Positions 1-9,849 are shown, counted from the stretch's first letter. The stretch is 64,000 nt of DNA from Oligoflexia bacterium (GCA_015231955.1 JADGAN010000005.1:62001-126000), one strand, 5' to 3'. Notes: generated by a model from the letters alone, not told the origin. Numbers and translations are program-made.

Positions 1-708
1 CTGGTTATCGATTCCTCCGATGGACACTCTTATTATCAACGCAAAACTATTGAGTGGATTAAAGCACACTTTCCCAACACTCCGGTAGTAGCAGGAAATA
101 TCATCACCGAAGAGGCCTTCTTTTATCTTGCGGAATCTGGAGCAAACGCTATCAAGATCGGGATGGGAAATGGATCAATTTGTATTACCCAAGAACAAAA
201 AGGAACAGGACGTGGACAAGCAACAGCACTCATGGAGGTAGTACACGCTAGAGAGATTTTTTACAAAGAGACTGGAAAGTATGTGCCTCTTATCTCTGAT
301 GGAGGAATCACCTCCGACAAAGATATCATCATCGCTCTTGCACTTGGAGCAGATGCCGTGATGATGGGGCGTTACTTTGCAAGAACTGATGAGTCACCAA
401 CTGATAAAGTAATAATAAATAATAAATGTTATAAACCTTACTGGGGAGAGGGCTCCACCAAAGCACAAGAGTGGAGGAAGGCCCGTTATCGTCAATCGCT
501 GTTTGAAGAGGGTGTAGAAGGATTTGTGGAGTGTGTGGGTAGTCTCCATCAAGTGCTTCCTGTTACCCTTGCAAAGATCCGGTCGGCAATGAGCACTGCC
601 GGGGCACAGACTATTCGCGAGTTTCAAGAAAACTCTCGCCTAGAACTGATGTCTCCGCCAGCACAACAAGAGGGTAAGGTTCACAGCATTTATCAAAACA
701 ATCCATAA
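1..708 (+). CDS. guaB: IMP dehydrogenase, C-terminal part (5' end outside window)
   Basis: The frame is open from base 1 to the stop at 706-708, so only the last 235 codons are present. IMP dehydrogenase oxidises IMP to XMP with NAD, the first step of the GMP branch. The catalytic loop GNGSICITQ is visible, with the cysteine codon at 181-183. It is followed by the phosphate-binding stretch SDGGITSDKDI and ALGADAVMMG. The C-terminal flap region (YWGEGSTKAQEWRK, then FEEGVEGFV) looks like the variant IMPDHs of some anaerobic bacteria, and the loop after the cysteine (CITQ...GRGQATAL) is closer to eukaryotic IMPDH than to the usual bacterial CTTR form. It leads the purine operon, with purM 20 nt downstream. 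Family assignment is firm; subclass is judged by eye. Confidence 0.93.
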   Translation: MVIDSSDGHSYYQRKTIEWIKAHFPNTPVVAGNIITEEAFFYLAESGANAIKIGMGNGSICITQEQKGTGRGQATALMEVVHAREIFYKETGKYVPLISDGGITSDKDIIIALALGADAVMMGRYFARTDESPTDKVIINNKCYKPYWGEGSTKAQEWRKARYRQSLFEEGVEGFVECVGSLHQVLPVTLAKIRSAMSTAGAQTIREFQENSRLELMSPPAQQEGKVHSIYQNNP

Positions 709-728
709 CCACTCTTGGAGAGAATATT

Positions 729-1784
729 ATGATACTCGAAACGCATCCAGCTTCTATTGCTAGCTTGGAGAATGGGGATCTGTGCTCAAAAATTGCTTAC
801 ACTCACGCTTTAAGCACTAGCGCCCAGGCGTTCCAAACAAGCGATGGCCCCTATGCAGGGATTGTGGAAATTGCTGGCGCTAAAATTGGAATCACCTCTG
901 ACGGTATCGGAACAAAAGCAGAGATCGCCGAGAGATTAAAAAAATACGATACCCTCGGATTTGATTTAGTGGCCATGGTGGCAGACGATTTAATTGCTAG
1001 CGGAGTGAGGCCACTCTACCTCTCCAATATCCTCGACGTAAATACACTTAACCCTCAAGTAATTGATGAGCTGATGCAAGGGCTGGCCAAGGCGGCCATC
1101 TATGCACGCACTCAAATTGTTGGTGGAGAGATTGCAGGATTGTCGTCACGGGTGCAAGGGTATGGAGAGGGCACTCACTTCAACTGGAGTGCTACCGCTA
1201 TTGGAGATTTGCTTTGTGATAAACCTATTTCTGGTATCGATGTCAAGACCGGTGATCTCATCATTGCTTTAAAGGAAGAAGGCATTCGCAGTAATGGGCT
1301 TACACTAGCACGAACTATCTTACAAAACCAATTTGGAAATGAATGGCACTTACACCAAGGATGGGGCGACTATCTCCTAACTCCTTCTCGCATCTATGCA
1401 CCCTTTGTAGTCGATGTAATCACCAAGGCCAGTATTGCCATTCATGGCATTGCCCATATCACCGGAGGCAGTTTTAAATCCAAACTTGGTCGCGTGCTTA
1501 AGGCCACAAAATTAAGTGCCCTGATCGATCATCCCTTTGCAGCACCAGCACCTATGCTGGCGCTGCAAGAGTTGGGTGCTATTTCAGATCATGAGGCCTA
1601 TCGCCACTGGAATATGGGCCATGGAATGCTGCTGCTGGTTCCCGCTCTTGCCGCTGATAAAATTCTTAGCTTTGCACTCAAACAAAATCTACAAGCACAA
1701 GTGATTGGCAGCATAGAGCAATTATCCAAACCACAAATAGTCATTAACCTTCAAACGGGAAAGACAGTAATTTATGAATACTAA
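729..1784 (+). CDS. purM: Phosphoribosylformylglycinamidine cyclo-ligase (AIR synthetase)
   Basis: This 351-residue protein matches the usual PurM length (about 345). It closes FGAM to AIR with ATP, the fifth step of IMP synthesis, in the cytoplasm. Recognisable motifs are ITSDGIGTKAEIAE near residue 56, the DLVAMVADDLIASG segment, the VGGEIAG loop and the late AHITGGSFKSKLGRVL segment; the last is normally HITGGG, a mild variation. The start is an ATG preceded by GGAGAGAAT. The 3' end overlaps purL by 11 nt, which implies translational coupling. It belongs to the same transcription unit as the flanking guaB and purL. Confidence 0.96.
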   Translation: MILETHPASIASLENGDLCSKIAYTHALSTSAQAFQTSDGPYAGIVEIAGAKIGITSDGIGTKAEIAERLKKYDTLGFDLVAMVADDLIASGVRPLYLSNILDVNTLNPQVIDELMQGLAKAAIYARTQIVGGEIAGLSSRVQGYGEGTHFNWSATAIGDLLCDKPISGIDVKTGDLIIALKEEGIRSNGLTLARTILQNQFGNEWHLHQGWGDYLLTPSRIYAPFVVDVITKASIAIHGIAHITGGSFKSKLGRVLKATKLSALIDHPFAAPAPMLALQELGAISDHEAYRHWNMGHGMLLLVPALAADKILSFALKQNLQAQVIGSIEQLSKPQIVINLQTGKTVIYEY

Positions 1785-4713
1785 TCATCCTTTTGTTGTA
1801 CTTTTACCGAAAAAGATAACGAACACAAAAACATTGCAAGCGAAACTCTATATTTTTCATTATATTATTGAGGAACAGTCCCTTGCAGAATTTGCTAAAG
1901 AAAATCTTTTAAACACAATCACCGATGATCTTTATATCAATGAAATTCCTCAGCTTGATTATCCTTGTTATACTTATGTTTCTAAAAAAAGTGGTGTTAC
2001 CGATGATGAAGGGCTGGTCGCTCAGATAGCTTTTGAAGATTATTTTAAAACGCAAACACCAACCACCACAAAAAAACAAAAAGTTTACGCCAGCACTCTT
2101 TACTACTGTAGCAACCGTGAAACTCAAAATAAAGTTCAAGCAAACACGCTGATTCACCACCTCTTGCACGGTTCCTTTCCTTTTTTACCTAAACATACTC
2201 TTGTGCAAAAAGAAAACAAAGAAGACAAAGAAAAAGCAAAAGAAAAAGGTGCAAATGTAACTTACATTGATGCACAATCGCTTGCTCAAAATCGCTCTCT
2301 TGCCTTAAGCACAGAAGAGATTGATGCCATCAAAAATTACAAGAGCACGCTTAGTGATATTGAGGTTGAAATCATTGCACAAACGTGGTCGGAGCACTGT
2401 AAGCACAAAGAGTTTAATGCCAAAATAGTTTGTGACGATTCCACTGTGATCAACTCCCTATTTAAAACTTATATTGAACGAGCGACAAAAACAATTATTG
2501 AAAAAGAAAATCCCTCTTGGTTGATTAAAGTTTTTTCCGACAATGCAGGATTAGTACAAGTTGATGAGGAGAATTATCTTAGCTTTAAAGTGGAAACCCA
2601 CAACACCCCTTCGGCCCTTGATCCCTACGGTGGTGCACTCACCGGAATTTTAGGAGTAAACCGTGATGCCGTCGCTGTGGGTATTGGAGGAGGACGTCCA
2701 CTCTTTAATATCGATGTTCTCTGCTTTGCCCACCCCAATTACCCTGATAACAAATTGCTCCCAGGGCAATTACCCCCAAAGCAAATTCTCCATGGAGTCG
2801 TACAAGGAATTCTTGATGGCGGTAACAAGATGGGGATTCCCACCGTTGCAGGAAGCGTGCTTTTTGATAATCGCTACGGAGGAAAACCTCTCGTCTTTTG
2901 TGGTACTGCCGCCCTAATGCCTTCTCATTATGGCAAAAAAGATAGTCGCCATAAAAAAATATCCTCGGGTGATCTTATTGTCATGGCCGGAGGAGCAGTA
3001 GGGCTTGATGGCATTCATGGTGCCACCGTCTCCTCCTTAGAGCTAGATGATGAGACTGCATCATCTGCGGTACAGATAGGAAGCCCGATTACGCAAAAAT
3101 TTCTCTTTGACTTTTTGGAACTGATCTCCCAGCAAGGTCTTGTGAAGTGCTCCACTGATAACGGTGCCGGCGGACTCTCCTCCTCCATTGGAGAATTAGC
3201 GACACTCAGTGGTGGTGCCTTAGTCGACTTAGAAAAAGTTCCCTTGAAATATGAGGGACTACTCCCTTGGGAAATTTTCGTTAGTGAATCTCAAGAACGC
3301 ATGAGCTTAGTCGTGGCCAAAGAACATTGGAAAACCATCGAACAATTGGCACATCACTATGATGTCACCGTTACTGCTATTGGTGAATTTACAAATGACG
3401 GTCTCTTAAAGGTACGCTGGTATGGAGAGACCATTGCATCTCTTGATCTTCACTTTCTCCATCACGGAGTTCCTCAAAAAACGTTACACGCTATTTTACC
3501 GATCCCCCATTACTGCAAAAATGACAACGTCATCCTTCCATCATCGCCAGGAACAATGCAAGATTTATCGCGAAAGTTAATCTCCAATATTAACATCTGT
3601 TCTCGTGAAGAGATTATTCGTCGTTACGACCACGAAGTCAAAGGGCTTTCCGTTTTAAAACCACTCTCTGACTCTGCTCCTCAAGATGCGGCAGTCATGC
3701 TACTTCCCAATAACAAAGAGGGTGAGTTCAAAGGAATCATTGTATCTCATGCACTTCTTCCTCAATATGCCGACTACGACTCCTATCACTCCTCTGCAGG
3801 AGCATTTGATGAGATGATTAGACAAGCAATCGCCGTTGGAGGAGAAATCAGCACAAACAGCAATGGCCACCTCCCTCTTTGGAGCGTTAACGACAATTTT
3901 TGTATGCCTAATGTTGTATACGACTCCAAAAGCAATCCCGATGGTCCAAATAAGTTGGGGCAACTAGTAGAGATGTGTAAGGCACTCTACGATCATGCAA
4001 CCTTCTATAAGATCCCTTTGACCTCTGGAAAAGATAGCATGAAAAATGATCTCCTGGTTGTTGGTGATAAAATTTCTATTCCACCAACGGTGCTTTACTC
4101 CGGAGTAACCCTCATCAATGATATTAGAAATGTGGTCTCCAGTAATTTCAAACAAAGTGGTGACCTTATTTATCTTCTCGGGGAAACTTACAATGAGCTC
4201 TGTGGCTCCGAAATTTTCACTATTTTACAACTAAGCAAAGAGGAGCAACAAAAAATCTCCAATCCTCCTCGTGTTCGCAAAGAGATGGCCTACCCACTTT
4301 ACCTCTCGATGATGAGTGCCCATCACCATCATCTCCTTGAAAGCGCCCACGATCTTTCACAAGGAGGATTATTTGTAGCACTAGCAGAGGCCTGTTTTAA
4401 CTCCGATTGCGAAAGCAAGGAAAGCAAGGAAAGCAAGAGTAATTTTGGAGCATCTATTCACCTTGAAGAGCAGCAGCGCTCTGCTTTTTTAATGCTCTTT
4501 TCTGAATCCCATAGTCGCTTTGTGGTTTCCATAAAAAAACAAGCGAGAAAACAATTTGAAGCACTCTTTCAACAAAGGGCCACGCTTCTAGGAGAAGTAA
4601 CCTCCAATGCACACTTAATGATCACTTTTAATCAAGAACCTATTATTAACCATGCGATTAGCGAACTATACCATGAGTGGAAAAATGAACTCTCACAATA
4701 CTTTAATGCCTAA
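1774..4713 (+). CDS. purL: Phosphoribosylformylglycinamidine synthase, large synthetase subunit (PurS-PurL type)
   Basis: A 979-residue synthetase subunit that turns FGAR to FGAM using ammonia supplied by PurQ. The core begins at WSEHCKHKEF (about residue 206), followed by ETHNTPSALDPYGGALTG near 273, TDNGAGGLSS near 460 and SGKDSMKN near 750. It lacks a glutaminase domain, which is encoded next door as purQ. It is much longer than the Bacillus-type PurL (about 740), and no separate purS is present. The extra ~200 N-terminal residues therefore probably supply the PurS function, as in the PurSL fusions of some deltaproteobacteria. Residues coded at 4411-4437 are a three-fold repeat of Glu-Ser-Lys, from a 9-bp tandem repeat. 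The start overlaps purM by 11 nt. Confidence 0.95.
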   Translation: MNTNHPFVVLLPKKITNTKTLQAKLYIFHYIIEEQSLAEFAKENLLNTITDDLYINEIPQLDYPCYTYVSKKSGVTDDEGLVAQIAFEDYFKTQTPTTTKKQKVYASTLYYCSNRETQNKVQANTLIHHLLHGSFPFLPKHTLVQKENKEDKEKAKEKGANVTYIDAQSLAQNRSLALSTEEIDAIKNYKSTLSDIEVEIIAQTWSEHCKHKEFNAKIVCDDSTVINSLFKTYIERATKTIIEKENPSWLIKVFSDNAGLVQVDEENYLSFKVETHNTPSALDPYGGALTGILGVNRDAVAVGIGGGRPLFNIDVLCFAHPNYPDNKLLPGQLPPKQILHGVVQGILDGGNKMGIPTVAGSVLFDNRYGGKPLVFCGTAALMPSHYGKKDSRHKKISSGDLIVMAGGAVGLDGIHGATVSSLELDDETASSAVQIGSPITQKFLFDFLELISQQGLVKCSTDNGAGGLSSSIGELATLSGGALVDLEKVPLKYEGLLPWEIFVSESQERMSLVVAKEHWKTIEQLAHHYDVTVTAIGEFTNDGLLKVRWYGETIASLDLHFLHHGVPQKTLHAILPIPHYCKNDNVILPSSPGTMQDLSRKLISNINICSREEIIRRYDHEVKGLSVLKPLSDSAPQDAAVMLLPNNKEGEFKGIIVSHALLPQYADYDSYHSSAGAFDEMIRQAIAVGGEISTNSNGHLPLWSVNDNFCMPNVVYDSKSNPDGPNKLGQLVEMCKALYDHATFYKIPLTSGKDSMKNDLLVVGDKISIPPTVLYSGVTLINDIRNVVSSNFKQSGDLIYLLGETYNELCGSEIFTILQLSKEEQQKISNPPRVRKEMAYPLYLSMMSAHHHHLLESAHDLSQGGLFVALAEACFNSDCESKESKESKSNFGASIHLEEQQRSAFLMLFSESHSRFVVSIKKQARKQFEALFQQRATLLGEVTSNAHLMITFNQEPIINHAISELYHEWKNELSQYFNA

Positions 4714-5512
4714 AAACCAAAGAGAAGTTAAATCTCTTGTCATCTGTGGTAATGGATTTAACTGTGAGCAAGAGATGGCACGTGCCTATACACTTGCAGG
4801 AGCTGCGGTAACTTTAGTACATATGAATGATCTCTTAAAAGGCAGCACAACTTTTTCTCTCTTCGAGTTTGATCTTTTGAATTTTCCAGGTGGCTTCTCT
4901 TATGGTGATGAGCTGGGTTCAGGCCAGGCGATTGCTAATAAAATTCGTTTTAGTAAACGCAATGATGGAAAAACTTTTTATGATGATCTCATGGAGTTTA
5001 TTACTCGAGGAAAATTCATCATTGGCATCTGCAATGGTTTTCAGATCTTAGTAAAATTAGGATTATTGCCTAACAATCGAGTCACACTCGCCCATAACGA
5101 TTGCGGTAAGTTTATCGATCGCTGGTGCACTCTTAAAATTAATCCTAAAAATCGCTCACCCTTTTTTAAAAATTTTCCCGAGAACACCATCACCCTTCCT
5201 ATTCGCCATGGCGAAGGAAAATTTTCTACATTAACAGAAGAGGATCTTTTGTTGCTGACGGAAGAGAATCTGCACTTGCTGCAATACTCAGAAGGAGATA
5301 ATCCCAATGGTTCGGCACTCTCGATAGCAGCACTCACCGATCCTCGAGGACAAATCCTTGGCATGATGCCACATCCGGAAGCTTTTCTTTTTCCTTACAA
5401 CCATCCCGCCTGGAGCAGAAAGAGAAGAGATGATGATAACTTTTTAAATACCATCCCCGATGGACTCCGTTTCTTTAAAAATATTGTGGAGCATATCGCT
5501 TATGAACATTAA
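4706..5512 (+). CDS. purQ: FGAM synthase glutaminase subunit
   Basis: Class I glutamine amidotransferase of 268 residues that feeds ammonia to PurL. The nucleophile motif GICNGFQ lies near residue 108, the substrate stretch NFPGGFSYGDELGSGQAIA near 60, and the histidine-glutamate pair in MMPHPEAF near 222. The chosen ATG overlaps the purL stop by 8 nt and gives a compact N-terminus before LVICGNGFNCEQE. Earlier in-frame ATGs at 4652, 4673 and 4685 lie inside purL and would add up to 18 residues; none has a strong ribosome site, so the exact start is uncertain. Its stop overlaps purH by 11 nt. Confidence 0.93.
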   Translation: MPKNQREVKSLVICGNGFNCEQEMARAYTLAGAAVTLVHMNDLLKGSTTFSLFEFDLLNFPGGFSYGDELGSGQAIANKIRFSKRNDGKTFYDDLMEFITRGKFIIGICNGFQILVKLGLLPNNRVTLAHNDCGKFIDRWCTLKINPKNRSPFFKNFPENTITLPIRHGEGKFSTLTEEDLLLLTEENLHLLQYSEGDNPNGSALSIAALTDPRGQILGMMPHPEAFLFPYNHPAWSRKRRDDDNFLNTIPDGLRFFKNIVEHIAYEH

Positions 5513-7043
5513 AATTAAACGAGCACTGCTTAGTGTCTCTGACAAAACACAACTACTAGAACTCTACCAAACTTTGAGTAAGGAACATGTTGAGGTTTAT
5601 TGTTCTGATGGGACTTACCACTATCTTTCTCCTCATAATGAGTATAGTAACCTCCATCCCATTTCAGAGTTAACCCAAGAAAAACCACTTCTCGAGGGGC
5701 GAGTAAAAACGCTCTCCTCTAAAATAGCGGCCGCTCTACTTTTTGATCCGCAAAATCCCGCCCACCAAAAAGATGCCCAAGAACATAATATTATTCCCAT
5801 TGAACTCGTGGTTTGCAACCTCTACCCTTTTGAAAGTGAAGAGTCTAGTGATCTCACAACACTGATTGAAAAAATCGATATTGGTGGTGTAACCCTCATT
5901 CGTGCCGCCGCTAAAAATTTTCAAAACGTTTGCGTGCTGATTGATCCTGAAGATTATGCGCTTATCACCAGTTCTGAAGTCAATGAAAAAACCAGAGAGT
6001 ATCTCATGCTCAAGGCCTGGAACCGCATTGCCGATTATGATAGTGCTATTGCTGTTCGTATGGGAAAACTGCATGGACAACACTCTATTCGCCTCTCCTA
6101 CCATGAAGGGGAACCACTGCGGTCAGGAGAAAATCCTCACCAAGAGGCCACACTTTATTACCATGGCCATCGCCATAATCAAACGCCTATGCCTGTTCTC
6201 TACGGCGAAAAGAAACTATCGTATAATAACATCCTCGACATCGACAGTTCATGGGGACTCTTATGTAAATTATCGCGACTCTTTCCGGCAACGCAAGCAA
6301 TCGCTACTATTGTAAAGCATACTAATCCTTGTGGTAGCGCCATCGCCTCCAATCTTAAAACAGCTATTGATCTTTCACTGGCCTACGACTCTGTTTCTGC
6401 CTTTGGAGGAATCCTCTCTATCAACCAAGCGTTGACCCTGCCACTTTTTATGCGCCTTTATGAACACTTTTGGGAGATCATCATTGCACCTAAAATTGAT
6501 CCCACTATTCTCGCTTTTCTCTCCAACTCTCCTAAACGAAAAAATTTACGGTTGATTCAAAAATCACTCACATCCCCATCCCCAAACTTCGAAGGACGCT
6601 TTAACAGTGAAACCCTGTTACTTCAAAGCAAAAGTGACCTCCTCTACCAAGATCTTCCTAAAGAGAGCATATCCCCTGCTATTCTCCATTTTGGAACGTC
6701 CCTTGCTGAAACTGCAAAATCCAACGCCATCATTGCAGTTACACAAAATGAACAAGGAGATCTCTATATGGTAGGCCATGGACAAGGCCAAACCAATCGC
6801 GTGCAATCGGTGCAAGATGCCCTTTCCAATATCGAAAAACTCTCTGCAACCGAAATTGCCAACACCTATATTATCTCCGATGGTTTTTTCCCCTTTTCCG
6901 ATAGTGTCTCTTTAATTGCCAAATATGGAATTAAGCATATTGTGCAACCAGGAGGATCGATTCGCGATAAAGAGATTTTTGAAAAGTGCAAAGAACTTGG
7001 AATCCACATGACTTTTACTAATGTTCGACTCTTTAAACACTAA
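5502..7043 (+). CDS. purH: Bifunctional AICAR transformylase / IMP cyclohydrolase
   Basis: A 513-residue enzyme for the last two steps to IMP. The N-terminal MGS-like cyclohydrolase domain begins RALLSVSDKTQ and contains LLEGRVKTLSSKI. The transformylase domain starts near RSGENPHQEA and has the Lys-His pair in IVKHTNPCGS near residue 270, then YDSVSAFGGILS. The C-terminus has the normal IVQPGGSIRD and FTNVRLFKH ending. The ATG at 5502 is preferred over one at 5460 because it places the protein start at the family position and overlaps the purQ stop by 11 nt, like the neighbouring junctions. A 16-nt gap follows before the purC-purE fusion. Confidence 0.95.
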   Translation: MNIKIKRALLSVSDKTQLLELYQTLSKEHVEVYCSDGTYHYLSPHNEYSNLHPISELTQEKPLLEGRVKTLSSKIAAALLFDPQNPAHQKDAQEHNIIPIELVVCNLYPFESEESSDLTTLIEKIDIGGVTLIRAAAKNFQNVCVLIDPEDYALITSSEVNEKTREYLMLKAWNRIADYDSAIAVRMGKLHGQHSIRLSYHEGEPLRSGENPHQEATLYYHGHRHNQTPMPVLYGEKKLSYNNILDIDSSWGLLCKLSRLFPATQAIATIVKHTNPCGSAIASNLKTAIDLSLAYDSVSAFGGILSINQALTLPLFMRLYEHFWEIIIAPKIDPTILAFLSNSPKRKNLRLIQKSLTSPSPNFEGRFNSETLLLQSKSDLLYQDLPKESISPAILHFGTSLAETAKSNAIIAVTQNEQGDLYMVGHGQGQTNRVQSVQDALSNIEKLSATEIANTYIISDGFFPFSDSVSLIAKYGIKHIVQPGGSIRDKEIFEKCKELGIHMTFTNVRLFKH

Positions 7044-7059
7044 TCAATAGGAGTGATCT

Positions 7060-8448
7060 ATGTCAAAACAACAAATTGGTTTTTTAAGTAATCTCACGTT
7101 GGCCGGACTAAAAAAAATTCACTCCGGAAAAGTGCGCGAAAGCTTTCGTCTTGATGATGAGAGAAGATTAATTGTCTCTACCGATCGTATCTCTGCCTTC
7201 GACCGAAAATTAAATCATTTAGTTTTCCACAAAGGGGCCATTTTAAACTCCCTCTCCGCTTTTTGGTTTTCTAAAACCAAAGAAATTGTCGATAATCACT
7301 TCATCTCTTTAGTTGATCCCAATGCCATGATCGTTAAAGAGGTTACTCCGATCCCTCTGGAAATTATTGTTCGTGGTCATTTGACAGGGTCGTTATGGCG
7401 ATCTTATACCCAAGAGGGCCGCCGCGACTTTGATGGCACAAAACTTCCAAATAACTTAGAACGCTTTCAAGCGCTCCCTGAGGCCATCGTTACCATCACC
7501 ACCAAAGGCATTCGCGATGAAGAGATTTCAAGCAAAGACATCGTTGCACAAAATATTTTAACTAGTGATCATTTGCATAAAATTAAATCCCTTGCTTTAA
7601 AACTCTTTAGTTTTGGACAAACCATCTTAAAGCAACGAGGGCTGATTCTTGTCGATAGCAAATATGAGTTTGGGTTTAACTGTGAGGGTAAACTCCTCTT
7701 AATTGATGAGATCCACACTCCCGATTCCTCTCGCATTTGGGACCTTGAGCACTATCTTCACACAAAAGAGAGTGTCGAAGAGCACTCCTTGGATAAAGAG
7801 TACCTTCGTAATATTCTACGCCAGCAACAAGAAGCAGACGCTTCTCACTTTGAAGAATTAAGCAATCGCTACCTTAAAGCTTATACCCGCATTACAGGAG
7901 AAAATCTGGAAGATAATATTCCAAAAATTCCTCTTCCCACACGCCTTCACCAAAATCTCCCTTGTACCCCTCAAGGATTTGTAGCAATCGTTATGGGCTC
8001 TAAATCGGATATTGAACACGGAATGAAGATCAAAAAAGTACTTGAGCAATATGATGTTAAAGCAGAGTTACGTGTAGTGTCTGCTCATAAAAATGGCGAA
8101 GAGGTGAGTGAACTTGCAAATAATTACAATTTTATGTTAGGCCCTGTGGCGATTATCGCAGTAGCGGGCAAATCAAATGCCCTGGGAGGAGCACTGGCCA
8201 TGAATTTAAATCATCCAGTCATTAACTGCCCTCTCTTCTCTGACAAACTCGATCTTATATTGAATATCAACTCCTCCTTAATTATGCCTTCAAAAACTCC
8301 TATAGCGACCACGATAGATCCCGAGAGTGCCGCTCTCTTAGCGCTACGCTCTTTACAATTGCCTGCACTACGATCTAAATTCCAGGAAGAGAGCTTGAAG
8401 TTAAAGCGCGAGCTTAAGCAACAAGATCAAGAGGTAAGGGAGATTTAA
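7060..8448 (+). CDS. SAICAR synthetase / class II AIR carboxylase fusion (PAICS-like)
   Basis: A 462-residue two-domain enzyme. Residues 1 to about 290 are SAICAR synthetase (PurC) of the longer yeast/bacterial type: SGKVRESF, STDRISAFDR, IVRGHLTGSLWRSY, and the late DSKYEFGF and DEIHTPDSSR. Residues from about 305 on are a PurE domain: VAIVMGSKSDIEHGMKI, then RVVSAHKNGEEV, AVAGKSNALGG and INCPLFSD. Those last motifs match the class II AIR carboxylase of animals and Treponema (SAHK, AGRSN.L, I.CP) rather than class I (SAHRTP, GAGGAAHLPG). Class II uses CO2 directly and needs no PurK, and no purK is present here. The domain order equals vertebrate PAICS. A clear AGGAG site precedes the ATG. 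Confidence 0.94.
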   Translation: MSKQQIGFLSNLTLAGLKKIHSGKVRESFRLDDERRLIVSTDRISAFDRKLNHLVFHKGAILNSLSAFWFSKTKEIVDNHFISLVDPNAMIVKEVTPIPLEIIVRGHLTGSLWRSYTQEGRRDFDGTKLPNNLERFQALPEAIVTITTKGIRDEEISSKDIVAQNILTSDHLHKIKSLALKLFSFGQTILKQRGLILVDSKYEFGFNCEGKLLLIDEIHTPDSSRIWDLEHYLHTKESVEEHSLDKEYLRNILRQQQEADASHFEELSNRYLKAYTRITGENLEDNIPKIPLPTRLHQNLPCTPQGFVAIVMGSKSDIEHGMKIKKVLEQYDVKAELRVVSAHKNGEEVSELANNYNFMLGPVAIIAVAGKSNALGGALAMNLNHPVINCPLFSDKLDLILNINSSLIMPSKTPIATTIDPESAALLALRSLQLPALRSKFQEESLKLKRELKQQDQEVREI

Positions 8449-8451
8449 CTC

Positions 8452-9849
8452 ATGCAATCATCATCCAACGCCTTTTCTCTATCGCCTCTCGATGGCCGTT
8501 ACCATAGCGATGTTGGGCACCTATCACTCTATTTTTCAGAGTTTGCTCTAAGTAAAGAGCGAGTGGTGATCGAGCTAAAGTATCTATCGGCACTCTTAAC
8601 GTTTATCGAGGCCCCTCAAAACATTGATCACGTTATCACTTACTTTGAAATGCACTTTTCTTTGGAAGATTTTTCCACCATTAAAAGTTTTGAGATAATT
8701 ACCAAACACGACGTCAAAGCGGTTGAATATTTTTTAAGAGACTACTTCAATAAAAATTCACACGCAGAACTTTGCAATCTAGTTCACTTTGGTCTTACCT
8801 CAGAAGATGTCAATAACCTCGCCTACTCTTTGCCCTTACAACGCTATCTAAAACAAGAGTTTATCCCTTTGCTCGATTCTCTTTTGCAAAAGCTTCTTGC
8901 GCTCACTATTGAATACCAAGACGCTCCTTTTCCTGCACGCACGCATGGGCAGCTCGCTTCACCTACCACAGCAGGAAAAGAGTTTGCGGTTTTTCTCTCG
9001 CGTATTCATGGCATTTATAAAAAAATTGCCTCTCACCAATTACTGGGAAAACTCAATGGTGCTACAGGAAACTATTCTGCTTTAAATGTGGCCAATCCCA
9101 ACCTGGATTGGATCAGCTTTTCTAACAAATTTATTCTAGACCTTGGACTTGCTGTAAATGAGGTAACCACACAAATTGAAAGTCACGACAGTATGGCCGA
9201 GCTTTTTAATCTCATCCGCCAACTAAACAACGTTGTTATTGATCTTAATCAAGACCTGTGGCAATACATCTCCTATGGACTCTATAGAGAGATACCCAAA
9301 GCTGGCGAGGTAGGCTCCTCAACTATGCCTCATAAAATCAACCCTATCAATTTTGAAAATAGCGAGGGAAATCTCCTCTATGCTAACGCCATTCTCTCTT
9401 TCTTTGCAGATAAACTCTGCCGTTCACGTATGCAACGTGATTTAAGCGATAGCACTGTTCTTCGTAACCTAGGAGTACCACTTGCACATACACAACTCGC
9501 ACTAAAACAAACGCTCCTCGGGCTAAACAAAATAAAACTCGACCCCAAGTTTTGCACCACTACACTCAACGGCCACCCAGAGCTTCTTGCCGAGGCCATT
9601 CAAAGTGTCTTGCGCTTAAATAGTGTTACCGCTGATCCCTACTCCGATTTAAAACAAATTGTCCGGGGCGAACTCTCGGCAGAAGAGACTCGAAAAAAAT
9701 TAAACAACTATATCGATTCACTTCCTCTAGGTGTCGCTACAAAAGCAGAACTTAAAAACTTATTGCCTGCAAGCTACATCGGTCTGGCACCACAAATTTG
9801 TAAAAACTTAATCCAAACGTTTACATCTCAAAAGGAGTGCAAACCATGA
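8452..9849 (+). CDS. purB: Adenylosuccinate lyase
   Basis: A 465-residue lyase of the fumarase/aspartase superfamily that releases fumarate from SAICAR and from adenylosuccinate. The E. coli-like N-terminus SPLDGRYHSDV and the superfamily signature GSSTMPHKINPINFEN (near residue 289) are present. THGQLASPTTAGKE carries the catalytic histidine region, and LVHFGLTSEDVNN is also typical. The gene starts 3 nt after the preceding fusion gene and its stop overlaps the purD start in an ATGA junction. Besides the IMP pathway it would act in the AMP branch, though purA is not in this window. Confidence 0.96.
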   Translation: MQSSSNAFSLSPLDGRYHSDVGHLSLYFSEFALSKERVVIELKYLSALLTFIEAPQNIDHVITYFEMHFSLEDFSTIKSFEIITKHDVKAVEYFLRDYFNKNSHAELCNLVHFGLTSEDVNNLAYSLPLQRYLKQEFIPLLDSLLQKLLALTIEYQDAPFPARTHGQLASPTTAGKEFAVFLSRIHGIYKKIASHQLLGKLNGATGNYSALNVANPNLDWISFSNKFILDLGLAVNEVTTQIESHDSMAELFNLIRQLNNVVIDLNQDLWQYISYGLYREIPKAGEVGSSTMPHKINPINFENSEGNLLYANAILSFFADKLCRSRMQRDLSDSTVLRNLGVPLAHTQLALKQTLLGLNKIKLDPKFCTTTLNGHPELLAEAIQSVLRLNSVTADPYSDLKQIVRGELSAEETRKKLNNYIDSLPLGVATKAELKNLLPASYIGLAPQICKNLIQTFTSQKECKP

